Positions 37,631-49,859 of a stretch of 64,000 nucleotides of DNA are shown here, one piece after another. Position numbers and translations under genes: made by a program. The notes under the pieces are model-generated. The model did not search any database, was not told where the DNA came from, and saw only the letters and a program-made list of their open reading frames with translations. How positions within the stretch are numbered: position 1 is the first letter of the stretch; the number at the start of each line of letters is the position of its first letter. The stretch comes from Rhizophagus clarus (taxonomy: Eukaryota; Glomeromycota; Glomeromycetes; Glomerales; Glomeraceae). The DNA is taken from positions 496,001 to 560,000 of the forward strand of contig BLAL01000037.1 in NCBI GenBank assembly GCA_015698045.1, read 5' to 3'.

Positions 37631-39002
37631 TTAATAATATTTCTTGTCATCACCTTTCTTTTTATGATCGTAGTCATAATCGTAATCGTATTCTTTCTTT
37701 CCTTTTTTATGATCGTAGTCGTAGTAATAGTAGTTGTTGTACTTGTTGTCATGTTTGTCTTCATAAGCTAATGCATCGGCACCACGTCTGTAATATTTAA
37801 CTTTGTGATCATCATCTTTGTGTTCATTTTCTTTTTTATGATCGTAGTCGTAGTAATAGTAGTTGTACTTGCTGTCATTTTTGTCTTCGTAAGCTAATGC
37901 ATCGGCACCACGTCTGTAATATTTAACTTTGTGATCATCGTCTTTGTGTTCATTTTCTTTTTTATGATCGTAGTCGTAGTAATAGTAGTTGTACTTGTTG
38001 TCATTTTTGTCTTCGTAAGCTAATGCATCGGCACCACGTCTGTAATATTTAACTTTGTGATCATCGTCTTTGTGTTCATTTTCTTTTTTATGATCGTAGT
38101 CGTAGTAATAGTAGTTGTACTTGTTGTCATTTTTGTCTTCGTAAGCTAATGCATCGGCACCACGTCTGTAATATTTAACTTTGTGATCATCATCTTTGTG
38201 TTCATCATTCTTTTTGTATTCGTAATCGTAATCGTATTCTTTCTTTCCTTTTTTATGATCGTAGTCGTAGTAATAGTTGTAGTTGTACTTGTTGTCATTT
38301 TTGTCTTCATAAGCTAATGCATCGGCACCACGTCTGTAATATTTAACTTTGTGATCATCATCTTTGTGTTCATTTTCTTTTTTATGGTCGTAGTCGTAGT
38401 AATAGTAGTTGTACTTGTTGTCATTTTTGTCTTCATAAGCTAATGCATCGGCACCACGTCTGTAATATTTAACTTTGTGATCATCATCTTTGTGTTCATC
38501 ATTCTTTTTGTATTCGTAATCGTAATCGTACTCCTTCTTTCCTTTTTTATGATCGTAGTCATAGTAATAGTAGTTGTTGTACTTGTTGTCATGTTTGTCT
38601 TCATAAGCTAATGCATCGGCACCACGTCTGTAATATTTAACTTTGTGATCATCATCTTTTTGTTCATCATTCTTTTTGTATTCGTAATCGTAATCGTACT
38701 CGTTCTTTCCTTTTTTATGATCGTAATAGTTGTAATAGTAGTATTTATCCTTTTTCTTCTTATCATCATCATAATAATATGGAGAAGGTGATGAGTCACG
38801 TTTATCATTCAATTCAACCTCAGCAAAAGGGGTGGGAGCAGCATTAACTAATGATTTTTTGTAAAAAAAAAAAAAAAAAAAAATTTTTTTAACGAAATCA
38901 ATTCATTCATGTACTTAATAATTTCATATTCAAGTTTATATATTTACCTTTAAGGGCCGAAACTCCCAAAATCGTTAAACAAACAAGGGTTGTAAACTTC
39001 AT
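37631..39002 (-). CDS. Secreted tandem-repeat protein with dibasic sites
   Basis: Two exons, 39002-38948 and 38847-37631, join in phase into 423 residues plus stop. A clear signal peptide (MKFTTLVCLTILGVSALKVNA) is followed by a short pro-region ending in KR (34-35). The rest is extremely rich in Tyr, Asp, Lys and His. Seven repeats each begin RR-GADALAYEDK; the RR pairs are at 92, 148, 190, 246, 288, 330 and 372. Spacings are 56, 42, 56, 42, 42 and 42 residues, the short form lacking a GKKEYDYDYEYKKN block. A signal peptide plus KR/RR before each repeat is the layout of Kex2-processed repeat precursors (alpha-factor-type pheromones, ustiloxin-type peptides, hydrophobin-like repellents). Release of peptides is inferred. 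Alternatives are a Tyr-rich cell-wall or cross-linking protein. No oxidase or peptidase gene lies nearby. Possible TATA at about 39095-39103. Confidence 0.85.
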
Positions 39003-39092
39003 TTTTTTTTTCCCTTTTAATTAGATCTTTTTATTATCTCGATCTTTTTAATTATTTCAGATCGAACTGAAGAAATTTTGAAGGGAAAAAAC

Positions 39093-39103
39093 GAGAGTTT
39101 ATA
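39093..39103 (-). promoter_or_regulatory. TATA-like box of the secreted repeat gene
   Basis: The minus strand reads ACTATATAAAC about 95 bp upstream of the ATG at 39002. Distance and sequence suit a core promoter, and a pyrimidine/purine-biased leader follows. Confidence 0.5.
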
Positions 39104-39104
39104 T

Positions 39105-42100
39105 AGTTTTAAAAATCAAAGGGTTCTCATAAAAAAGGTTCGTATATCTTAACTTTATAGAAATTCCTTTGAATAGAAATCTTATTGTTATGTTCAATCA
39201 ATTTTTTGCAAAGATTGATTGGAATAATAAAAAAAACTTTTTTAAAGGAACACAAAAGGAAAAGTCATAGCTATCATCTAGAACACCATTCTTATTAATA
39301 AATCATTTTAATTTCCCTTTTACAAATTCAATTCCACAGATAAAATGACAAAAAATAATTAATTTATTTTTTTTTTTTTATTGTCATCAAAATAATATGC
39401 ATACGTATTTTTAGCTTTCTTATAAAGAATGGTAATTTCATAGATAGATAAACTTTTTATTAAATGTTTATCATTGGAAATGACCTTTTGGTGTGGCTTG
39501 CAGTGCAGTTTATCAATTTAACTAAAAGAAGAAAATTTGATAGTCATGCGGGCAAGTCATTCACAATTTGATCTACAGATCATTTCAGGGCCGGCATTAT
39601 GTAATTCTGGCAGGTGTTATCCAAATAAAGGAAGATTTACAAAATTTACGTAATTCTATTCGAGGAATTCTTTTTACATATAAAGTAATTTCATTAATTC
39701 TGAACACTGTGAAAAAAAAAAAATTGTGCATGAATATGAGAAATCACATGTATTTTTTTTTTTTTTCGGTATTGGCATAACAAAGAATTATGAAAATCAA
39801 AACATAATTTAATTTTATTTTTATAACAATTCTATAATTATAAAATCTTGTACGAAGGGAATTCATAAAAGTAAATTCATTCGTGATATGAGCATGATCA
39901 TGTGATCAACACCATCGGGAATGAACTCGGAATTTTTGCACGAAAATTTTTGTCTTTTTTTTTTTAAAAAAATAAAAAACTTTTGGAGATTTAAATATCT
40001 CGAATATTATTTATTATATTAGATAGGAACCGTATGTTAAATATAATATATTATGTAACAAATTATGTTCCATCATGTATTATACGATAGGAAAAATATT
40101 TCCACATCAAAGTAATAAACCGTTTTTTTTTTATTTCGACGAATAAAGGCGTGATTGCGTAAAGCCGAATTTGCTGCGCCGCAGATGGATAAAATATTAT
40201 TTTTCCACTTCTAAGTGATCTTCGATGGGAAAGAAAAATGACCAAAATATTTAATTCCTTCCCAGTTTTGATAATAATTTATATATTTAACCCAAGATTT
40301 CTCATCAAAGTTATAAATTAATAAATAATAGATTCAGAGGATTCATGGTGTTTACTATAAGGGTAAGAAGAGGTACTCTAAGAGTGAGAAAACCGAGTAA
40401 AATATATTTATTTGTTGTATAAAATAAGATAATTTATATTCGAAAATGTTAGCTTAACTTAAAGACTTGAGACCATAACAAAAATTATGTATATAAATAT
40501 ATGTACATTTTATTACATGCTATCGAAATTTTTGAAATAGAGATCGACTTTCATTAGAGAACATGTTTTATAAAAATTATTTTTTTCGTTTATTTCGTGC
40601 TATAAGCCTAATTTTTAGTATCTATATAGAACCCAGAAGAAACTACTGACGAAGGTTGTATCAACAGAACTTTTTCTCCAATCGATATTTGATAGTTATT
40701 AGGCATTAAAGATCCGATGATTATTATATTATTTGGCTGCTAACTGTATCGAAAAAGGCGCGCGCTGTACATTAGGGACCACCTACAAGCGAGGTGATAT
40801 TTTTATTAATATTAAAAAAGAAATATTGTTTCAGGTTATTGAATTATTTGTAATCTTATTTTATTTCATTGATTTTGAAAGTCTCTCCAACTCACACAGG
40901 TCATGAAAAAGATTAAAAAATAAGCGGTTCAATTCATTTCATAGTATCCACATATATGTTATTTAACGCGCTATAATTAAGAAGGCATATGATACTGCGC
41001 AACACCGCCAGACTTTCTAGTGACAATATTATTATTACTCCTTTCTATTTCTTCTCCGTTAGACCATAAAATTTATATTTACGAATACATAGTACAAATA
41101 AAAAATAAAACAATGTTAAATAATTTTATTACATCATTTTATTTTCAAAATTCATACCTATTGTGTCAATTGGATTATGCGTGCGTATATTAAAAAATCA
41201 CTGGCTCGAAAATGCTGACTCAGAACGGTATCATTTGATTCTTTATATATAAACTCTCCTCGTTTGATTCGAAAAGCTGGATGTGGTGAAGGACTTAGTA
41301 TGACTAACCTTTCCTTCCCGTATTAGTTCAAAGGTGTTGTAAATATTCTGACTGTATTTGTTCTCTTGTGTACCACACCTCCATTAACTTCTTCATTCAA
41401 CTTTGTGTGCACTGTTTTACGGTGGAAATATGGTGTGCTGTTCTATTTGGATTATTACACATTTTATTATTTCAAAATTATTATTTCTCCGTTTACTCCG
41501 TTATAAATATACAAAGTATACAACACAATAAAAAATTAATCTTAAAAGAATTTTTTTTACAAAGAAAATATTAGTATTAACCATAAATGAAATTTTGTTT
41601 TTTATTTTACATTACACACTTTTTTTATCCGTTAAAAGAATATAGAAATAGAGCTTTAAGTGTGATTTCGCTTGGTTTAAATGAATACAAAAATTTTTTG
41701 TAATTTCACATACGTGTATTAAACTGATGTTTTATTCACGTGATAGTATCACTCACCCTAATAGTTTTTAAATTTTGTCAATGATTAAGGTCAAGCGGCA
41801 GAAATGGAAATAGTCTTTACAGTTTTTTATGAACGATGCAAAGGTCACAAAAACATTAATACCATCTGAGGGTTTAAAAAAGATGTAAGTGAACAAAATA
41901 AAATCTCAGCAAAAATGAATTGAATATGGTAGATTCTCAAATGACAACAACAAAGTTTTGGAGATACAGAGGATTTAAGGTATTATTTAAATCATCACGT
42001 TACGATATGTAATTATGGGTATGTTTAACTTACTTGGAGGTATGATAAATTTACCAGTCATTTACTAATCATATCGTACCACGGTTGACTGTTACAAAGT

Positions 42101-44470
42101 ATTCTCGTTTCCATTTGCTACAGATTGTGGTCAAAACTATAAATTTTTATTAATAATAAAATGCTTTTACAAAAATTCAGTTAAAAATTGTTCCAAGTTC
42201 AGAAATCAAGGTCTATTTGTAAGAAACTCCGAAATCTATCTTACAGAACATGAAATAATTTTCTTACTTATCCCGGAATGTATGATGTTCAAAATATCTT
42301 ACACAGAAGGATAAATTTTTATACTTTTTAAAAAAAAAAAATAATATAAAAAAATAAAAACTATATAGTACATACTTAAAATAATTACAAGATTGCGCTT
42401 CTTATATATTTCAAAATCTTGTCCTCACACCGTATATACATATTATACTTGTAATATTATTGAATTTACACAAGCTTAATTATTTCAAAATCCAGTTAAT
42501 AATTAAAGATAAAGCCGAAAACGATCAACTAAAGGCAAAATTTAAGCAGATTATACAATAAAAAAGATTATAAATTTATTAAATTTTTAATAGCAAAAAT
42601 TTTCTAAAATATTAACTTTTTATATTTGTGATGAAGCAATTAAAAAATAATAATTTCATTTATATTTCACTATAACAAAATTGACACCATATCATACCGT
42701 AATGGTTTACTATATACCCGAGGATTTAGGAAGGAAATCAATAGATGAGTCGTTATGAAATATTTCAAGAAAAAAAGTCGTCATAGTGTAGCATGAAATC
42801 CAAAGACGATGAATAAATTATTTTTAGTCAAGCATGGAATATAATAAAAGACTATAACATTATAAATCTTTTAATCTTTTAATTAAAATAATTGTAATGC
42901 TACTATTAGTACTATTTCATTATTATTAAAAATTACCATCCTGGAGTAACGACAAGGCTTATTCATCTAGTCGGTTTAATACTTTGTTCTTTTACCTAAC
43001 TGTTAAAGAATAACATTAATATCTTTATCATAATATTATTCAGTTTGATTATAAATATTTATTTCCTTTAGTTGTGTATACCCAGTTTATGAGCGCGTTT
43101 TAGTATTTGTTTCAAGTGGTGGTTTGGATGATCAAATTATATTGAAATGCAACTTATTATTAAAAGTAAAGTATTTCTTTAAAGAATGAATATATTTTCC
43201 TGATTTTATAACACTAATAAATGTTTCTAAAATTTATAAACCCATAACAAGAACGTACTGATCCAATAAAGAAAGTCAAAAGAACTTTTTAAATAATTTA
43301 TTTCCTGAATGAGTATTAATTAAATGAAAAAAATAATAAGTGTAATAAAACAAAAAGTAAGTATAAAAGAATAAAAACGAAGGTGTAAAAAATGAATTAG
43401 AAGAATAGAAAGAAATAGTAAAAAAAATTTTGTTAGAATTATCTCAAAGCAAAAAACAATACAAATATAATGATTAAAATCATATTTCTTCCCCTAAGTC
43501 CTATAATAATATGTAATAATATGTAAAATCTAATTTATCTAAAGACACTATATTTTTTACCCATAAGACTACCTTTCCACCCGATATGCCTGGGGCTTCC
43601 ATTAGTAGCTATTACACCACTACCATTACCGTCAATGTCCGTATAATCCCTCATAACATACCAAACCCTTTTCAGCAGTTTTTTCACTTTTAAACTACAC
43701 TTTGGCGGTATAGGAAATTATTATTAAATAATTTCAGTTTACACGACCTTCGTCAATATTTCCAAATTAGTTTAATTTTTGAACTAACTATTATTAGACA
43801 AGTTAATTTCGAACCTTATTTTTTCAATAAAGTTAGCTTGAAATGGAGTTAAAGTTTTGCCAAATAAATTTGTTTCGCAGCGCTTGAAAACGAGACATTA
43901 ATTTTACTGCAGCAATTATTTAAAAAAATGAAATATCTCCCACCCAATATGAATAGATATTAAATTTGTCATTTAAAATATTTAAATTTTGCAAAATCCA
44001 ACAACTTAATAATTTCATTCATAATTTTTAATACAATTCATTAATACTAGGAGGAGAAACATATATTGTTTCTCGCTTCGCTCCGGACAATAATAGGGTA
44101 TTATTGTGTTTATCAATTTTCGTATGAAGTAGTACAAGAACTTCGTAATCTTTCTTAAGATGTTTCTCTTTATATTATAATAACTAAGTAATATGTTTTC
44201 CCGGAATGACCGTTATTTTATTTATGACGCAAGCATGTTAACCATTTTACAAAAAGTAGACTCTGCAAAAAATGATTTTTCGTAGTTAAAACGGTTTAGT
44301 ATTATCTCCTCATTATTGCTTGACTGAAGATTGTTAAGGCAACATGATCTAATTGAATCGACAAAATAAAGGCTTGTGGAACACATAACTTCAATATAGA
44401 TTTATTCAAATTTTTCACGTCAATCTTGCCGATCATGCAGTAAATTTAGATACTGATGTAAAAAAAAAAT
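39105..44470. other. Long gene-poor stretch
   Basis: No supportable gene. ORFs at 39568-39780, 40063-40245 and 41368-41574 are short and unconvincing. A TATA-like CTTTATATATAAACTC at about 41240 is followed by somewhat GC-richer sequence to about 41460 without an ORF; a non-coding transcript is possible but unproven. Confidence 0.45.
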
Positions 44471-44474
44471 ATTT

Positions 44475-45195
44475 GGACTTAATTTTTTTAGGTCTTAACA
44501 GAAAAATATTAACGTTCAAAATAAACAATGTCTATTTTTATTCGGTATTTCTAATCGATGCTATTTATTCCTCCCTAAGATCATTTTATTATATTATTTC
44601 ATCGGTGTTTAATCAAGTTAAATATTGTTCAAAAAAAAAAAAAAATTAGAGTTTTGTGTTATCTTCTAAATACTATATCCGCCTATGAATCTATTAATAC
44701 ATAATCTGTTTAATCAAAGAACTTTAAACCCCTGTTTCATGTATATGGTCACATATGGACTCTGTTATTTTTTATATTTTTTTTTTTTTTTATGGTCGAG
44801 TGATCAACAGAGTCTTTGTTTTATTTTTAGGTCTTATCAGAAAATATAAACGTTCAAGTCTATATTTATTCGGTATTTCTAGTTGATGATATCTATTCTT
44901 CTGCTGTGCTTCCCCTAAGATCATTTTATTATATTATTTCATCACAGCATTTTAATAATAAGTTCGGTGTTTAATTTTTTTTTTTTTTTTTTTTTTTTTG
45001 AAAAAAGGTAACTTGATTAGGGTTTTGTGTTATTTTCTGAATGTTATAAATATATCTTTGAAGTCTTAGTCTATGAATCTATTAATAAATAACCTGTTTA
45101 ATCAAAAGAACCCCTGTTTCATGTACTGTATGTATATGGTCATATGTCGACTCAGTTATTTTTTTGTTTTTTTTGGCCGAGTGATCTGCAAATTT
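44475..45195. repeat. Tandem duplication of about 340 bp upstream of Sel1-kinase
   Basis: Two copies, about 44475-44815 and 44820-45190, share in order: TTAGGTCTTA-CAG, TTATTCGGTATTTCTA, CCTAAGATCATTTTATTATA, a poly-A or poly-T run, GTTTTGTGTTAT, TATGAATCTATTAATA, CCCCTGTTTCATGTA and TATGGTCA. Copy 2 has an extra insert (CATCACAGCATTTT) and a poly-T run in place of poly-A. The second copy ends about 120 bp before the Sel1-kinase ATG. Confidence 0.75.
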
Positions 45196-45310
45196 ATTAA
45201 TCCAAACCAAATTAAGTTAGTTAATTTGGACATCCAATCATCTATATATATAGATCTTTGTCACGACATAAATACCCATTAAAAATAACGGAAAAATAAA
45301 AAAAATTTAA

Positions 45311-48300
45311 ATGCCGAACATTTCCAGAACCTTGTCCAATGTTATTGCTTTCCGCCGGTATCAAAAAGAAGCAAAAAATGGTGATAAAAAAGCAATGAAT
45401 AGTTTAGCCAATAGTTATAAAAATGGAAAAGGAACAAAAAAGAATTTAGAAAAAGCCTTTCACTGGTATCAAAAAGCAGCAGAAAGTGGTAACGAAGAAG
45501 CAATGAATTATTTAGCTAATTGCTATTATGATGGAGAAGGTACGGAAAAGAATTTAGAAAAAGCCTTTTACTGGTATCAAGAAGCAGTAGAAAATGATAA
45601 TGAAGTAGCGATGAATAAATTAGCTAGTTGCCATTATGATGTAGAAGGTACAGAAAAGAATTTAGAAAAAGCCTTTTACTGGTATCAAAAAGCAGCAGAA
45701 AATGGTGATGAAGTAGCAATCTAATTGCTATTATGATGGAGAAGGTACAGAAAAGAATTTAGAAAAAACCTTTTATTGGTATCAAAGAGCAGCAGATAAA
45801 AATCATATTAAAGCTATGAATAACTTAGCTAATTGCTACAAAAAAGGAGAAGGAACAGAGAAGAATTTAGAAAAAGCCTTTTATTGGTATCAAAGAGCAG
45901 CAGATAAAAATCATATTAAAGCTATGAATAACTTAGCTAATTGCTATTATAATGGAGAAGGTACAGAAAAAAATTTAGAAATTGCCTTTTACTGGTATCA
46001 AAAAGCGGCAGAAAATGGTGATGAAGAAGCAATGCTAAATTTAGCTAATTGTCATTATATTGGAAAAGAATCAGAAAAGAATTTAGAAATTGCCTTTTAT
46101 TGGTATCAAAAAGCGGCAGAAAATGGTAATATCGAAGCGATGTATAATTTATTTATTTGTTATAAATATGGAGAAGGAACAGAAAAGAATTTAGAGAAAG
46201 CCTTTTACTGGTGTCAAAAAGCAGCAGAAAATGGTGATTAAGAAGCGATGCTAAATTTAGCTGATTGTCATTATATCGGAGAGGAAACAGAAAAGAATTT
46301 AGAAATAGCCTTTTATTGGTATAAAAAGCAGCAGAAAATGGTAATATTAAAGCAATGTATAAATTAATCATTTTTCATAAATATGGAAGAGGAACAGAAA
46401 AGAATTTAGAGAAAGTTTTTTACTGGTGTCAAAAAGCAGCAGAAAATGGTGGTGATATAGTAATGAATATTTTATCCTGTTGTTATTATCATGGAGAAGG
46501 AACAGAAAAGAATTTAGAAAAAGCCTTTCACTGGTGTCAAAAAGCAGTAGAAAATGGTGATGGAGAAGCGATGAAGAATTTGGCTAATTTATATTACAAT
46601 GGAGAAGGAACAGAGAAGAATTTAGAAAAAGCCTTTTACTGGAATCAAATAGCAGTGAAAGAAAATCAAATTGAGTCTATGTTAAATCTAGCTATTTGTT
46701 ATCATTATGGAAAAGGAACAGAAAAGAATTTAGAAAAAGCCTTTTATTGGTATCAAAAAGCAGCAGAAAATGGTAATATTGATGCAATGTATAATTTAGC
46801 TATGTGTCATAAAGATGGGATAGGAATAGAAAAGAATTTAGAAAAAGCCTTTTACTGGAATCATAAAGTGGCAGAATGTGGTGATGTTAAAGCAATGTAT
46901 AATTTAGCTATTCATTACCATAGTGGAAAAGGAACAGAAAAGAATTTAGAGAAAGCCTTTTACTGGCATCAAAAAGCAGCGAAAATGGTGATGAAAAAGC
47001 AATGTTTTTTTTATTCTCTTATTATTATATTGGAAAGGGAACAGAGAAAAATTTTGAAAAAGCCTTTCCCTGGTGTCAAAAAGCAGCAGAAAATGGTGAA
47101 ACAAATGCAATGTATATTTTAGCTAAATATTATTACAATGGAGAAGTAATAGAAAAGAATTTAGAAAAAGCATTTTATTGGTTTCAAAAAGCAGTAGAAA
47201 ATGGCAATGAAGAAGCAATATATGATCTAGCTCATTGTTATTATAGTGGAGAAGGAACAAAAAAGAATTTAAAAGAATCCTTTTATTTATATCATAAAGC
47301 AGCAGAAAAAAATCATATTAATTCAATGTATATGTTAGGCGCTTTTTACACCCGAGGAGAGGTAACAGAAAAGAATTTAGAAAAAGCTTTTTACTGGTTT
47401 CAAAAAGCAGCAGAAGAAAATCAAGTTGAGTCTATGTTCAATCTAGCCGCTTGTTATCAGCTTGGAGAAGGAACAAAAAAGGATTTAAAAAAAGCTTCAA
47501 AAAGCATCAGAAAATGGTTGGAAAGATGCAATGTTTATGTTAGCTAGTTATTATCACTTTGGAAAAGGGACAGAAAAGAATTTAGAAAAAGCCATTTACT
47601 GGTATCAAAAAGCAGTGGAAAATGGTGATGAAAGAGCAATGCATCCTTTAGCTTATTGTTATAGTAATGGTGAAGGGGTAGAAAAGAATTTAGAAAAAGC
47701 GTTTCACTTGTATCAAAAAGCAGCAGAAAATGGAAATACAAATGCAATGTATAATTTATCCTGTCTTTATCACGAAGGAGAAGGAACAGAAAAGAATTTA
47801 GAAAAAGCATTTTATTGGTGCCAAAAAGCAGCAGAGAATGGTGAAGAAGTAGCAATGAATTATTTATCCATTTTCTATCGCAATGGAGAAGGAACAGAAA
47901 AGAATTTAGAAAAAGCTTTTTATTGGTATCGAAAAGTAGGAGAAAATAATCTAGGTTTTAGGGATCGTGAATTATGTAGTGAATGTAATAAAATGAATAT
48001 TGACTACCAATGGTGCATACGATGTAATTCTAAACGATTTAAACAAGATTTTTCAAAGTGGACTAGTAAAAATAAATTTATTGACGAATTTATTCAAGAA
48101 TCACAATTAAATGCCAAAAACTGCTATGAAGTTTTAGAATGGATACCTTATGATAGATTGTCAAATATTATTTATTATGATAAGGGTGGATTTAGTGAAA
48201 TTTATAAGGCTGTCTGGTTAGATGGACCTATTGATAGTTGGAATTTTGATAAACAAAAATGGAATAGGTGGGATTTTCAAACAGGGTATAAGGTTGTTCT

Positions 48301-49393
48301 TAAAGTACTTAATAATTCATCAAGTTCAGATGATAGATTTATTAATGAGGTAATGTATTTACAGTATATTTAATAAAAAATTTATTTATTTTTTTTTTTA
48401 TTTTATTTTATTTTTTTTAATAAAAAAATTTAATAACTTTTTATTTTTTTATAGTTGAAATATAATTATAATTGTCAGAAAAAATCATTCTCAAAATTTA
48501 CTCAAACCTTTGGAATTACTCAAGATCCGCATAATTTAAATTATATAATTGTAATGAGCTATGCAAAAAAAGGTAATTTAAGAAAATGTTTGCCTGAGAT
48601 AATTAAATTTAAATGGCAAGACAAGTTACAATTATTGAAAAAAATTATATTGGGACTTAAAGTAATTCATAAATCAAAATTAACTCATGGTGATTTTCAT
48701 GATGGTAATATTCTAATATCAGATAATTATGAGATATTTATTATTGATTTAGGATTATGTAAACCTATAAGTGATTTTCAAGATTCTGTTAATGAAACTT
48801 GTGGAGTTTTACCATATATGGCACCTGAAATAATACGAAACAACCCTTATACTCTAGCAAGTGATATTTATAGTTTTTCAATGATAATGTGGGAATTTAC
48901 ATCAGGTATTCCTCCGTTTGGGGATGAAGAGCATGATATTCATCTAAGCCTAAGTATTTGCGAAGGCGACCGTCCTAAGATTATAGAAAATACTCCAAAA
49001 TGTTTTATAGATTTAATGAAAAAATGTTGGGATTCAGATCCAGAAAATAGACCAACTATAACAAAGCTTGAAAAAAAAATATCAGAATGGATTAGATGTG
49101 TTAATGAATATTATGCATTAAACAAGGATGGGAGTTATGGGTTTGCTGTACCTGGTATCGATAGTGAATTAGAAAATGATATGCTAGAATTTGTAGAAGC
49201 AAATAATGCTTTAGTACAAGAACAAACTAATATTTCTTCAGAAAATGACATGTTAGAATCAAGTAATGATTTAGTACAAGATCAAACTAATATTTCTTCT
49301 ATACAATCTTATTCACAAGCATACAGTACAAGTCACAAATCTACTGAAATTTATGTTAAAGCTGTCTCTGACTATTTAGATTGTATGATATGA
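45311..49393 (+). pseudogene. Sel1-repeat protein kinase, Sel1 region disrupted
   Basis: About 24 Sel1 repeats of 36 residues (core GEGTEKNLEKAFYWYQKAAE) run from 45390 to 47950. A CxxC-x11-CxxC motif follows (48 kb), then FIDEFIQ, EWIPYD, the loop DKGGFSEIY and VVLKVL. After a phase-0 intron (48350-48454) comes a C-lobe with HGDFHDGN (HRD is HGD), DLG, APE and a Ser/Asn-rich tail ending SDYLDCMI. The kinase part (47531-49393) is open. The Sel1 part has five breaks: an 11-bp deletion at about 45720, a nonsense TAA at 46239, a one-base loss at about 46322, a one-base loss at about 46981, and an 11-bp deletion at about 47496. Sel1 repeats usually bind partner proteins (family knowledge). Start ATG 45311 gives only 137 residues before the first break. 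A shorter product starting at 47531 (four Sel1 repeats plus kinase) is possible. Confidence 0.8.
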
Positions 49394-49855
49394 ATTATAG
49401 ATTATTCAGCAGTTGATAGTTCATGAGATGAATAAATATTTTGCTTAATTGAGTTATAATATAGTCGAATGACTGATTCACCAGTCGAAAGAACGATTAC
49501 TGGGTAAATTTCATATACCCGATAGCCCTATTATAATTCGAATGGAAGCTGATTTATTTGCCCACAGATCGGTTACGAACATGTGATATTTCAGCATTGA
49601 AATATCGGCATTCCCAACATTCACAACATTCCCGATATTCGTACTATTTTAATATTATTGAGTAATAAATTTAAAGTATCATTTATTTTATATATTAATA
49701 ATTTATTATATGATATTGTACTGTACAATTAAATAAAAACGTTATTACAATTTAATTAATTATAACCAAACATTTTCGTTGTAAAGCAAGACTGTTATTA
49801 CTAAAACTAAAGTATTTCTTGGCAATTTCGAAGTTCAAGATAAATCCAAGTGATA
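49394..49855. other. Intergenic after the Sel1-kinase
   Basis: No gene. A run of short related words (GAAATATCGGCATTCCCAAC, ATTCACAACATTCCCGATATTC) sits at about 49595-49640. Confidence 0.4.
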
Positions 49856-49859
49856 TAGC

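Noticed and set aside
37631-38790. CRISPR-like array
   Set aside because: The regular repeats are coding, in frame and in a eukaryote; no spacers.
38608-38808. Second minus-strand frame in the secreted repeat gene
   Set aside because: Out-of-frame translation of the same repeats; lacks the signal peptide and stops early.
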